Shown here piece by piece: positions 41,825 to 50,588 of a stretch of DNA of 64,000 nt. Source of the DNA: AG25 sp035518815 (GTDB lineage: Bacteria; Gemmatimonadota; Gemmatimonadetes; Gemmatimonadales; GWC2-71-9); NCBI GenBank assembly GCA_035518815.1, contig DATIXG010000082.1:1-64000 (forward strand), read 5' to 3'. Numbering within the stretch: position 1 is the first letter of the stretch; each line of letters begins with the position of its first letter. The notes under the pieces are model-generated. The model had not been told where the DNA came from. It searched no databases and was given only the letters and a program-made list of their open reading frames with translations. The position numbers and the translations under genes are program-made.

Positions 41825-42954
41825 AGACGTTCGACGCCGTGGTCGTGGGAAGTGGACCCGCGGGCTCGGCCGCCGCCCTGGCCCTGGTGCGCCACGGCGC
41901 GAAGGTCGCCCTGGTCGAGCGGGAGCCACTGCCGCGCTACAAGACGTGCGGCGGGGGCGTCGTCCCGCGCGCGGCGCGGTTCGCCGGGACGGATCTCGCA
42001 CCGGTTGCCGAGCGCGCCTTCAACCGCGCAGCATTCCACCTCCACGATATCCACCGCGCGTTCACCTTCTCGCATCACCGCTCCGCGCTCACGATGACGA
42101 TGCGGGACCGGCTCGACCTGCTATTCGTCGAGGCGGCGGCGCGTGCCGGCGTCGAGCTCATGGCCCCCTGCCGGGTGCGCGGGGTCGTGACGGCGGACGG
42201 CGGCGTGCGGCTCGAGACGGACCATGGGGTGTTGAGCGCCGGTTTCCTGGTCGCGGCCGACGGCGCGCTGGGCGAGGTGGCGCGCCTCGCCGGCTGGCCC
42301 GACGACCGCCGGCCGATACCCGCGCTCGAGTACGAGGTCACCGTGGACGATGCCACCATGGACCGCCTCGTGGGCGAGCCCCGCTTCGACATCGGCACGG
42401 TGCCCGCCGGGTACGCGTGGGTCTTCCCCAAGGCGGCTCACCTGTCCGTCGGCGTGCTCAGCATGCGACGCGGCGCGCGAGACCTCCACGAGCACCTCGA
42501 CCGCTACCTGCGCCTGGTGGGAATCGACCGGGCCCGGGAAGTGAAGCGGCACGGCTTCGTGATCCCCGTCCGGCCTCGGACGGGTGCGCTGCTGCGTCGA
42601 CGGGTCGCGGTGGTCGGGGATGCGGCGGGGTTCGCCGATCCCGTGACGGCGGAGGGGATCAGCTTCGCGATTCGGAGCGGGCAGCTCGCCGGCGAGGCGA
42701 TTGCGCTGGCGCAAGGAAACGAGACGGACGCGCGGGAGAGATACCACGCGGCGCTACGAGCCGAGATCGTGCCCGAGCTCCGCGCGGCCCGCGTGCTCGC
42801 CCGGCTGCTGTACGATTATCCCGCCGTGCGCCGCTGGTTGTTCGTGCGCTACGGCCAGCGGCTGATTGACGGCTTTGCCACCGGATTCCTCGGCGGCGAG
42901 GGATTCCGGCATCTGCCGAGGCGCGTCCTGCGCCGGCTCGCGCGCCGGCGCTAG
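41821..42954 (+). CDS. Geranylgeranyl reductase-family FAD oxidoreductase
   Basis: A 377-residue flavoprotein. N-terminal G-S-G-P-A-G-S-A-A dinucleotide loop, then 'LPRYKTCGGGVVPRA', the C-G-G pattern of the GGR/digeranylgeranylglycerophospholipid reductase family, and a G-D-A-A-G-F-A-D-P FAD motif near residue 262. Likely reduces polyprenyl double bonds (menaquinone tail, carotenoid or lipid). It converges on the EF-G-2 gene with stop codons overlapping in CTAG (42951-42954). Confidence 0.88.
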   Translation: MKTFDAVVVGSGPAGSAAALALVRHGAKVALVEREPLPRYKTCGGGVVPRAARFAGTDLAPVAERAFNRAAFHLHDIHRAFTFSHHRSALTMTMRDRLDLLFVEAAARAGVELMAPCRVRGVVTADGGVRLETDHGVLSAGFLVAADGALGEVARLAGWPDDRRPIPALEYEVTVDDATMDRLVGEPRFDIGTVPAGYAWVFPKAAHLSVGVLSMRRGARDLHEHLDRYLRLVGIDRAREVKRHGFVIPVRPRTGALLRRRVAVVGDAAGFADPVTAEGISFAIRSGQLAGEAIALAQGNETDARERYHAALRAEIVPELRAARVLARLLYDYPAVRRWLFVRYGQRLIDGFATGFLGGEGFRHLPRRVLRRLARRR

Positions 42955-45050
42955 GACGCCTTCGCCTCCTCCAGCTCCTTCTTCCGCATCTCCGCCACCT
43001 TGTGGGCGGCCTCGGTCGGGACTTCCTGATACAGGTGGAATTTCTGCCGATACGTGCCGCGGCCGTGCGTGATCGAGTGAAGCGTCGTCGCGTAGCGGTC
43101 CAGCTCGGCCTCGGGCACGAGCGCCTTGACCTTCACCTGCTTGCCGTCGGGCTCGGTGCCGAGAATGTGTCCCCGCCGCGACGAGAGATCGCCCATGACG
43201 GCGCCCTGGTACTCGTCCGGCGTCCACACCTCGAGCTCGAGGATGGGCTCGAGCAAGGTCGGCCGCGCGCCCGGACTCACGTTTCGGAAGGCGAGAATGC
43301 CCGCCATCTTGAACGACATCTCGTTCGAGTCGACGTCGTGATAGGAGCCGTCGTACAGCTCCACCTTGAAGTCCACCACGGGATAGCCCGCGATGGGCCC
43401 GCGCGCCGCCGCTTCCTGCACACCCCGCTCGACCGCCGGGATGTACTGCCGCGGGATGACGCCGCCCACGATCTCATCGACGAACTGGATGCCCGACCCC
43501 CGCGGCAGCGGCGCGATGCGAATCCAGCAGTCGCCGTACTGGCCCCGGCCGCCGGTCTGCTTCTTGTGCTTCCCCTGCCCTTCGGATTTCCCCTTGAAGG
43601 TCTCGCGGTAGGCGATCTTGGGCTTGGTGATGATCGCATGCACGCCGAACTTACGCGCCAGCCGGCCCACGATGATCTCGAGGTGGCGCTCGCCTAGCCC
43701 GCGGATCAGGGTCTGCCCGAGCTCGGCATTGAACTCATGCCGGAAGGTCGGGTCTTCTTCGTGCAGCTTGTGCAGCCCGTTCGAGAGCTTGTCTTCCTCG
43801 CCGCGCTGCTTCACCTCGATCGCCTCGGTGATCACGGGCTCAGGGAAGGGGATCTTGGGCAGGACGATGCTCGTGTCCTTGGAGCAGAGCGTGTCGTTGG
43901 TGTGGGTGTCCCGCAATTTGGCGACCACGCCGACGTCGCCCGCGTGCAGCTCGGCAACCTCGGTCCGCTCCTTCCCCACCGCCACGCACAGGTGGTTGAG
44001 CTTCTCCACGGCGTCGCGCGGGGGGTTGTAGACGTCCTGACCGTTCCGCACCGTGCCGGACGCGATCCGGAACACGCTCACGTCTCCGACGTGCGGCTCC
44101 GAGATCGTCTTGAACACCTGCGCCGCGAACGGGCCGGCGTCGTCCGCCCGGAGCGTGACGCGCTCGGCGCTTCCCCACTTCTGCGCCTCGACGGGCGGGC
44201 GCTCGTTCGGAGCCGGGCACAGCTCGACGATCTTCGACAACAGGGCCCGCGTGCCGTACGTGAGCTCGGCGGCGCCGCAGAACAGCGGATACAGCTCCCC
44301 GCGCGCCATGCCCGCCTTCATCGCCGCGATCGCCTCGTCGCGCCCGATCGCTTCGCCGCCCAGGTAGCGCTCGAGCAGCGCATCATCGGTCTCGGCGATC
44401 CGCTCGATCAGCTCTTTCGAGTAGCGCTCGAACCGATCGTGAAGCTCCGGCGGAACGTCGACCTCGTCATACTCGCCGTTCTTCGTGCCCTTCTTGTACA
44501 GGTGGCATTTCTCGGAAAAGAGGTTGATGATGCCCCGGAAGTCCGCGCCCTCGCCGACGGGGACTTCGACGGGGATCACCGTGGGCGTCAGCGTCGCCTT
44601 GATCTGGCCGTACACCCGCTCGAAGTTCGCGTGCTCCTTGTCCATCAGGGACACGAAGAACATCCGCGGGATCCCGTGCTTCTCCGAGTAGTCCCACACC
44701 TTCTCGGTCCCGACCTCGACGCCGCCCGTCGCCGACACCACGATCACTCCGGCATCGGCGCCGTAGACCCCCGCCAGCGTGTCGCCCGTGAAATCGAGGT
44801 AGCCGGGCGTGTCGATGAGGTTGATCTTCGTGTCCATCCACTCGGCCACGGCGAGCGCCAGGTTGATGGAGTATTTCCGCTCGATTTCGTCGGGAGTGTA
44901 GTCGGTGAGGGCGGTACCGTCTTTGACTGAGCCGTGCCGTTTGCTGGTGCCGGACACGAATGCGAGGGCATCCACCAGAGAGGTCTTGCCGCTCGCGCCG
45001 TGGCCCAGGACAGCCACGTTACGAATCTCCGGGGTCTTATACACGCGCAC
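42951..45050 (-). CDS. Elongation factor G-2-like GTPase
   Basis: A 699-residue EF-G paralogue started at GTG 45050, with GGAGG 10 nt upstream. G1 is G-H-G-A-S-G-K-T-S (16-24); G3 is D80-T-P-G-Y84, Tyr where canonical EF-G has the catalytic His; G4 reads S134-L-M-D137 in place of N-K-x-D. The five-domain EF-G layout is kept, and the late 'QTGGRGQYGDCWIRI' loop of domain IV is intact. This matches the EF-G-2 (FusA2) group rather than housekeeping FusA. Its role in translocation or recycling is unclear. Confidence 0.85.
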   Translation of the reverse strand: MRVYKTPEIRNVAVLGHGASGKTSLVDALAFVSGTSKRHGSVKDGTALTDYTPDEIERKYSINLALAVAEWMDTKINLIDTPGYLDFTGDTLAGVYGADAGVIVVSATGGVEVGTEKVWDYSEKHGIPRMFFVSLMDKEHANFERVYGQIKATLTPTVIPVEVPVGEGADFRGIINLFSEKCHLYKKGTKNGEYDEVDVPPELHDRFERYSKELIERIAETDDALLERYLGGEAIGRDEAIAAMKAGMARGELYPLFCGAAELTYGTRALLSKIVELCPAPNERPPVEAQKWGSAERVTLRADDAGPFAAQVFKTISEPHVGDVSVFRIASGTVRNGQDVYNPPRDAVEKLNHLCVAVGKERTEVAELHAGDVGVVAKLRDTHTNDTLCSKDTSIVLPKIPFPEPVITEAIEVKQRGEEDKLSNGLHKLHEEDPTFRHEFNAELGQTLIRGLGERHLEIIVGRLARKFGVHAIITKPKIAYRETFKGKSEGQGKHKKQTGGRGQYGDCWIRIAPLPRGSGIQFVDEIVGGVIPRQYIPAVERGVQEAAARGPIAGYPVVDFKVELYDGSYHDVDSNEMSFKMAGILAFRNVSPGARPTLLEPILELEVWTPDEYQGAVMGDLSSRRGHILGTEPDGKQVKVKALVPEAELDRYATTLHSITHGRGTYRQKFHLYQEVPTEAAHKVAEMRKKELEEAKAS

Positions 45051-45127
45051 GCGCGCACGCCTCCGCTAGGGGGGAGGGGAATATGCAGGCCCTCGCCGGG
45101 GGGTCGCTAGGCTACCCCCGGCCGCCG

Positions 45128-45610
45128 TCAGTCGTGGCTCAGCTCGCCCCTGGCGTAGTCGTCGAGGTAGGCCTGGACGAAGAACGCATACCCCTGCTGG
45201 AGCGGTTCGCGCAGGGTGTCGGCGTCCTCGTACACCACGTTGCCGTTGACCCGGACGGTGATGCGGAGCCGGTCCCCCACCTGGGGGGCGTCCGCGTCGA
45301 GCTCGACGTAGCCGCTCACGCCAGGTGGCACATCGACCGTCCACGAATGGGCGCCCGCGCCCACTTTGGTCCACGACTCGATCGAGCGTCCGTCCGGCTT
45401 GCCCCGCTCGCTGAACGTCATGCTGAACCGACCCGGGGTCGACCCGTCGGCGTCAACCTGAACCGTTCCGCCGCCGCCGTCCCATACCTTGGCCGGAATG
45501 CCCTCCGACGACTTGACCCCGCCGCCGCCCGAGCCCTTCAGCGACCAGTAGGCGAGGACCACCACCACGCCCACCACTGTGAGCCCGACCCGCTTCATGC
45601 CACTCGCCAT
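45128..45610 (-). CDS. Membrane-anchored secreted protein of unknown function
   Basis: A 160-residue protein with one N-terminal hydrophobic anchor (about 6-22) and no lipobox. The body is beta-rich with aromatic and Gly spacing ('GHSWTVDVPPGVSGYVELDAD'-like) ending in a helix. I recognise no family. It has its own gap of 33 nt to the MFS gene and 77 nt to EF-G-2, so may be a separate unit. Confidence 0.55.
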   Translation of the reverse strand: MASGMKRVGLTVVGVVVVLAYWSLKGSGGGGVKSSEGIPAKVWDGGGGTVQVDADGSTPGRFSMTFSERGKPDGRSIESWTKVGAGAHSWTVDVPPGVSGYVELDADAPQVGDRLRITVRVNGNVVYEDADTLREPLQQGYAFFVQAYLDDYARGELSHD

Positions 45611-45643
45611 GGTGCCTCCCGAATTGCACGCCGCACAGAGCAG

Positions 45644-46849
45644 CTAGGTGGATGAGGGTTCTCCGACGACCTCCGCCGGGCGTCGTACCTTCGCGCGCTC
45701 GAGGCCCAGGCTCGCGGCCCACGCCAGGGCCATGACCGCGGCAGCGGTGAGAAACGCCGCCCGCCCACCCGCGGCGTCGTAGCGCTGGCCGATCACCTCC
45801 GGGCCCACCATCCGGCCCAGGGCTCCGAGCGCTTGCGCGGCTCCCAGGGTAACCCCTTGTTCGCTGGGCGAGGCGTAGACCGAAACAAGGCCGCTCGCCG
45901 CCGGCGAGACGAGACCTTGCGCGCAGGCGAGCGCGACCGTCCACGCGTAGAGTGCCGCCGAGCTGTGTGCGAACGGCACGGCGCCGATCGCGATCGCCAC
46001 GCCGGCGGTTCCCGCGATCACCAGCGCACGCTCCCCGAACAGCCGCGCCAGACGCCCGAAGAGGTACCCTTGCACCACCGCCCCCGTGATCCCGAAGGCC
46101 GTGAAGAACCAGCCCAGCTCGCGCTCGCGCCACCCGAACACGGCGAAGGCGTGCAGTGGCAGGGCCGTGGTGTAGCCCGAAAACGCAAATGGAAAAATCG
46201 CCCACACCAGCATCAGTGGTCGGAGGCGCCGGTCGACCAGGCCGTGCCAGATAGCCGCCAGACCGACCCCACGCTCGGTGGCACGATGCTGGGGCTGGAG
46301 CGACTCCTCCAGGATGATCCAGGCCGACCAGAAGTTCACAAGCGACAGGCCGGCCGCGACGAGACCCGGAGCGGCGCGCCCCAGGTAGTGGCCCGCCAGG
46401 CCGCCGATGGCCGGGCCGAGCACAAACCCGATCCCGAACGCCGCGCCGATCATCCCCATGCCGCGCGAGCGCTCGGCAGGGGTGGAGATGTCGGCGACGT
46501 AGGCCTGGGCTGTGCCCAGGTTCCCACCCGCGAACCCGCCGATCACGCGGGATGCGAACAGGACCCAGTACGACCCGGCGAACGCGAACAGTACGTAGCC
46601 GGCGGCGTTGAGCAGCATGGTCGCCAACAGGATGGGACGTCGCCCTATGCGATCCGACCACCGCCCCAGTACCGTGTTGGCGAAGAACTGCATGAGCGAG
46701 TAGACCCCGAGCAGCGCGCCGAACTCGAAGCCGTGCGCGCCGAACCGCACGGCGTACCCGGGAATGATCGGGATGACGATGCCGAACCCGATGAGGTCGA
46801 TGAGAACGGTGAGGAAGATGACGCCGAAGCGCCTGCGCGTATCGGGCAT
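45644..46849 (-). CDS. MFS drug/metabolite exporter (TetA/MdtG-like)
   Basis: A 401-residue 12-helix MFS protein. Motif A is G-R-W-S-D-R-I-G-R-R-P in the loop after helix 2, the classic DHA1 antiporter pattern, and the first helix reads 'VIFLTVLIDLIGFGIVIPIIP', as in TetA/MdtG-type exporters. Substrate cannot be inferred. It is divergent from the ArsC-like gene, with only 39 nt between start codons. Confidence 0.9.
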   Translation of the reverse strand: MPDTRRRFGVIFLTVLIDLIGFGIVIPIIPGYAVRFGAHGFEFGALLGVYSLMQFFANTVLGRWSDRIGRRPILLATMLLNAAGYVLFAFAGSYWVLFASRVIGGFAGGNLGTAQAYVADISTPAERSRGMGMIGAAFGIGFVLGPAIGGLAGHYLGRAAPGLVAAGLSLVNFWSAWIILEESLQPQHRATERGVGLAAIWHGLVDRRLRPLMLVWAIFPFAFSGYTTALPLHAFAVFGWRERELGWFFTAFGITGAVVQGYLFGRLARLFGERALVIAGTAGVAIAIGAVPFAHSSAALYAWTVALACAQGLVSPAASGLVSVYASPSEQGVTLGAAQALGALGRMVGPEVIGQRYDAAGGRAAFLTAAAVMALAWAASLGLERAKVRRPAEVVGEPSST

Positions 46850-46855
46850 AGGGGC

Positions 46856-46861
46856 TAGAAT
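46856..46861 (+). promoter_or_regulatory. Candidate -10 box for the ArsC-like gene
   Basis: TAGAAT (5/6) lies in the 39-nt divergent spacer, 27 nt before GTG 46889, leaving room for a short leader with GAGGAG as ribosome site. No good -35 is seen. Confidence 0.4.
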
Positions 46862-46888
46862 CTACGTCGGCCCAACGAGGAGCGCCCC

Positions 46889-47245
46889 GTGGAGGTCCAA
46901 GTGTTCGGTGTCCGGAAGAGCGCGGACACCCGCACCGCCCTGCGCTTCTTCGCCGAGCGACGGATCAAGACGCATTTCGTCGATCTCGCCGAGCGCGCCG
47001 CGTCACCCGGCGAGCTGCGGCGCTTCGCGCAGAAGTTCGGCGTGAATGCGCTGATCGATCGCGGCTCGAGGCGATTCGAGGACCTGGGACTCGCGACCGC
47101 GGCGCTGTCGGAAGAGCGGTGGCTCGAGAAGCTCGGCGTCGAGCCGCTCCTCTTGCGCGTGCCGCTCGTGCGCCATCAGCAGCAGCTCACGATCGGACTC
47201 GCTCCGGATGTCTGGAAGACCTGGACTGAGAGGACCACACCATGA
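46889..47245 (+). CDS. ArsC/Spx-fold protein without the catalytic cysteine
   Basis: A 118-residue YffB/ArsC-like thioredoxin-fold protein (GTG 46889). The N-terminal 'VQVFGVRKSADTRTALRFF' aligns with the family's G-I-K-x-C-D-T-x-K-K-A-L; the cysteine position is Ser11. With no Cys11 it cannot reduce arsenate by the usual route. It overlaps the DinB gene by 4 nt (GTG...ATGA-type joint). Confidence 0.75.
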   Translation: MEVQVFGVRKSADTRTALRFFAERRIKTHFVDLAERAASPGELRRFAQKFGVNALIDRGSRRFEDLGLATAALSEERWLEKLGVEPLLLRVPLVRHQQQLTIGLAPDVWKTWTERTTP

Positions 47246-47769
47246 CCGCCACGGCCATCGCGCGACCCGAAGCGACGGAGTACGCCCCCTACTACGGGAC
47301 GTACGTCAGCAAAGTCCCAGCCGGGGACCTGCTGCAGCTCCTCGAGCGCCAGCGCGCCGACACGCAGGCGCTGCTCGCCGGTCTATCCGACGAGCGCGCG
47401 CTGCATCGCTACGCCCCAGGGAAGTGGAGCATCAAGGAGGTCGTCGGACACATCGCGGATGCCGAGCGGATCTTCTCGTACCGGGCGCTGCGGATCGCGC
47501 GGGGCGACGAGACGCCGCTCCCCGGGTTCGACGAGAACGCCTACACCCCCGCCGGGCATTTCGACGCCCGGCCGCTGGCCGAACTTGCGGCCGAGCTCGA
47601 TGCGGTCCGGCGCGCCACGATCGCGCTGTTCCGGGGACTCGAGGGGGATGCGCTGGTGCGCCGGGGGACAGCGAGCAACCATGGCGTGTCGGTCCGCGCG
47701 CTGGCGTACATCATCGCCGGGCACGAGCGGCACCATGTCCAGATCTTGCGCGAGCGCTACCTGCAATAG
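47242..47769 (+). CDS. DinB-family metal-binding protein
   Basis: A 175-residue four-helix DinB/YfiT-like protein. The family's three histidines are present: H70 in V-V-G-H-I-A-D, and H161 with H165 in G-H-E-R-H-H. These usually bind one metal. Functions range from thiol S-transfer (bacillithiol/mycothiol transferases) to unknown. It is transcribed with the ArsC-like gene, so a redox role is possible. Confidence 0.85.
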   Translation: MTATAIARPEATEYAPYYGTYVSKVPAGDLLQLLERQRADTQALLAGLSDERALHRYAPGKWSIKEVVGHIADAERIFSYRALRIARGDETPLPGFDENAYTPAGHFDARPLAELAAELDAVRRATIALFRGLEGDALVRRGTASNHGVSVRALAYIIAGHERHHVQILRERYLQ

Positions 47770-47776
47770 GCCCGGC

Positions 47777-49363
47777 TCAGAACCGGTAGCTCAGGCCCCC
47801 GTAGACCTGGTTGTTGCCGTCGAAGCCGCCGGTCTCCCGGTTGGCTGACATCACGAAGTACCATGAGCCGGCAACGTCCATGTCCAGGTCGACCCCGATC
47901 CAGTTCACCCAGCTGTTGCTCGCCGGATCGGTGAGCGGATTCCACTGCTCGCGCACGCCGCCGTTCAGCTCGAGATGCAGCCGACTCCCCGGCTCGATCC
48001 CAATCGCGACGGACTGCAGCCAGCCGGGTGGCTGGTCGCTCAGGTATCGCGTGGTGCGCGACCGGAAGCGCATGCCGAGAGACGAGAACGGCCCCGCGAT
48101 GAACGACACCGAGTAGGCATCTGCGCGGCCGGCCGGGCCGCCGCGACTCGAGCGCGCGTCAGCCGCGAACAGGAAGCGGCGGTTGACCCGGACGGACCAG
48201 CCACCCCAGACGCCCTGCCGATACGCGTCGTCGAAGGCCGTCACGGGATTCACCACATCGCGATAGAGCACGACATTGCGCCGGTTGTCGAATCCCGCGT
48301 CCAGTGTCATGCTGCCGGTCAGGCGATACCGCAGCAGCGCGAACGTGCTGGTGGGCGACACGGCGCTGCCCCCTGTCATGCGTTTCCAGGGCCGGTAGTA
48401 GTCGAGCTCCTGGGTGAGCAGCATCCAGAAGCGGGGGCTCAGAAAGGAGGTCTGCACGAAGGCGAACTCTCGATTCGCCTGGCCGCTGTCATAGGAGCCG
48501 CTGGCGCCCAGCGCGAGCGCCCAGCGGTTCGCCGCGCCGGGGCTGCTGTGTCCTTGAACGTAGGCCCCCGCCTCGAGAATTTGCGTGGAGAATTGGAGCC
48601 CGATGGGATCGGGCTGCGCACCACCGAACATCCCCGCGCTCCAGCCCGGCTGGTTCACCTCGGCCAGCACCCCGTCGAACATCCCCACCGACGCCAGATT
48701 CGGGGAAATCTGCCGGCCCACCGTGGCGCGGCCGACTGACCCCGGCGCACCGAACGTGAGCGCGGCCTGGTACACCCTGTTCCGCGCGTCGGTGAGGGGA
48801 GTCCCATCGGAGAGACTCGAATAGGTCCGTCGCGCCCTGATGTCCACCGCGACCGTGACCGCAGGCTCGCCCAGCGGATGGCCATCGACCCGCAGCGACA
48901 TGCCCGGTTGCGTAAACCCCCCCACACCAGCCTCGAGCTGGTCCACGCCGAGAAATTCGATGCCGATGCGGCCGCGCAGGCCCGGAGGAGTTGTCCCTCG
49001 ACGCGCGAGGGCCGTGGCGGGAACGGGCTGCGCGAGTCCCGAGTCTCGCGGCACGACGATGGGCACGAACCGGGCCGAGTCGCCCACGACCAGCGCAGCA
49101 GCCGTCGTGACGATGTCGCAGGACGCCTGATGCGACGCGAGGTACGCAACTTTCAGCACCGCCACCGCCGTCCGACCACGCACGATCTCGACGCGCGTCC
49201 CTTCGCGCAAACCGTCCAGCCGCCCCGCGTCCAGGTACACGCTCGCGCCGGTGAGGTAGGTGACACGAGCGAACCTCGTTGCTGCAGAATCCTGCGCGCG
49301 GACGGGCGCGGCGAACGCCGCGAGCCCGACGAGCCCCGCCGCACCCCGCCAGGCGCGCCTCAT
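47777..49363 (-). CDS. Outer-membrane beta-barrel of the multihaem cytochrome cluster
   Basis: A 528-residue protein with an R-rich signal peptide ending V-R-A-Q, a short periplasmic-type domain (about 30-125), then a long run of alternating amphipathic strands ending in R-F. It is the last gene of the four-gene minus-strand set (cytochrome b-like, 20-haem, 16-haem, barrel), 4 nt after the 16-haem gene. It is a candidate pore for a porin-cytochrome-type conduit, although sequence similarity to known PCC/MtrB barrels is not apparent to me. That function is inferred from context. Confidence 0.7.
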   Translation of the reverse strand: MRRAWRGAAGLVGLAAFAAPVRAQDSAATRFARVTYLTGASVYLDAGRLDGLREGTRVEIVRGRTAVAVLKVAYLASHQASCDIVTTAAALVVGDSARFVPIVVPRDSGLAQPVPATALARRGTTPPGLRGRIGIEFLGVDQLEAGVGGFTQPGMSLRVDGHPLGEPAVTVAVDIRARRTYSSLSDGTPLTDARNRVYQAALTFGAPGSVGRATVGRQISPNLASVGMFDGVLAEVNQPGWSAGMFGGAQPDPIGLQFSTQILEAGAYVQGHSSPGAANRWALALGASGSYDSGQANREFAFVQTSFLSPRFWMLLTQELDYYRPWKRMTGGSAVSPTSTFALLRYRLTGSMTLDAGFDNRRNVVLYRDVVNPVTAFDDAYRQGVWGGWSVRVNRRFLFAADARSSRGGPAGRADAYSVSFIAGPFSSLGMRFRSRTTRYLSDQPPGWLQSVAIGIEPGSRLHLELNGGVREQWNPLTDPASNSWVNWIGVDLDMDVAGSWYFVMSANRETGGFDGNNQVYGGLSYRF

Positions 49364-49367
49364 ACGC

Positions 49368-50588
49368 TCACCGGTGATGGCATCCGTAGCAATTGGTGCT
49401 GTTGTACACGTATCCGCTCACTCCCCGATGGTCTCCGTCGGTCGACGACTGCCGGTGGCACGTGGTGCAGTCGAACTGCGCGTAGTCCGATGTCGAGTGG
49501 CATTGCGTGCACGTCTGGACGCCATGATGCGGCACCCGGAACCAGGTGTGATTGAACGTCGCCCCGGACCACCCCGTCGTCGTGTGGCACGTCTCGCACG
49601 TCGTCGGGAATCCGGCGCTTGTATGGGCGGGGTTGGTGGTCCCGTTGTAATCCTGCTGGTGGCACGAGACGCACGTCGTGCTCGTGCCGGAGTAGACGCC
49701 ACTCGCGTGGCACTGCGCGCAGGTGGCCGTGCGATGCGAGCCCGTGAGCGGGAACCCCGTGCCGTCGTGATTGAACGCGGAGCCCGTCCATCCCGTTGTC
49801 GAGTGGCAGGTCTGGCACGTCGTCGAGAACCCGGCGGCGGCGTGAGCGGGGTCGGTCGTCCCGTTGTAGTCCTGCTGGTGGCACGACACGCACGCCGCCG
49901 TAGCCGTCATGTTCCCACCGGTGTGGCACTGCGCGCACGCGACGGCGCGATGGGCCCCGGTGAGCGGGAACCCCGCGGCATCATGGTTGAATCGCGCGTT
50001 GGCCCAGACGGTCGTGGCATGGCACTGGGCGCAATCCTGTGGGAACCCGCCGGCCGCGTGGTCAGGATCTTTGGCCGCCTGGTACTGCGCCTGGTGGCAT
50101 TCGGCGCACTGCACCGGCGTGCCGACGAACTGCATGTGTCCCTGCGCCGTCGGCACGTGGCAGGCCTCACAGTCGAGAGTAAGGTGCGACCCGCTGAGCG
50201 GGAACCGCGTCAGCTGGTGGGCCCGCGCCATACCGGTCCGGTCGATGAAGCTCCGCGGCGTGTGGCAGCGGGAGCAGTCGACCCCGAACTCGCCCTGGTG
50301 TACGTCGCGGTGACACGAGGCGCAGTCCCGCGCGGCCCCGTGAAAATCGAGCGAGGCGTGACACGACCGGCAGCTCGCGGTCGCATGCGCGCCGGCCAGA
50401 GCGAACCCCTTCTTCCCGTGATCGAACTTCGCACTGATGTGCGCCGGTACCCATCCTGCGGAGCTGTGGCACAGGGCGCACTCCTCGACCAGCTTGCCGT
50501 GCGGATTCCGCGTCAGCTGTTGCGCGCCCGCGGAGGCCGAGGTCAGGCACGCAGCCAGGGTGAGGACGAGAAGAGCATTCGGTCTCAC
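49368..50588 (-). CDS. 16-haem c-type cytochrome
   Basis: A 406-residue exported protein (GTG 50588, GTGA-coupled to the 20-haem gene, GGAGGGG just upstream). It contains sixteen C-x-x-C-H motifs, from C-A-L-C-H near residue 38 to C-Y-G-C-H at the end. The pattern 'FNHDxxGFPLTGxHxxxxCAQCH' recurs, as in doubled-CXXCH/cytochrome c3-like families. A 73-residue (219-nt) module carrying three haems is repeated. Periplasmic or outer-membrane electron transfer is expected. Confidence 0.93.
   Translation of the reverse strand: MRPNALLVLTLAACLTSASAGAQQLTRNPHGKLVEECALCHSSAGWVPAHISAKFDHGKKGFALAGAHATASCRSCHASLDFHGAARDCASCHRDVHQGEFGVDCSRCHTPRSFIDRTGMARAHQLTRFPLSGSHLTLDCEACHVPTAQGHMQFVGTPVQCAECHQAQYQAAKDPDHAAGGFPQDCAQCHATTVWANARFNHDAAGFPLTGAHRAVACAQCHTGGNMTATAACVSCHQQDYNGTTDPAHAAAGFSTTCQTCHSTTGWTGSAFNHDGTGFPLTGSHRTATCAQCHASGVYSGTSTTCVSCHQQDYNGTTNPAHTSAGFPTTCETCHTTTGWSGATFNHTWFRVPHHGVQTCTQCHSTSDYAQFDCTTCHRQSSTDGDHRGVSGYVYNSTNCYGCHHR
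49641..50078. repeat. 219-nt tandem repeat inside the 16-haem gene
   Basis: Two neighbouring copies start at 49641 and 49860 (CCCGTTGTAA/G-TCCTGCTGG...). Each encodes about 73 residues with three CxxCH motifs; the adjacent upstream coding region is a more diverged third copy. Confidence 0.65.
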
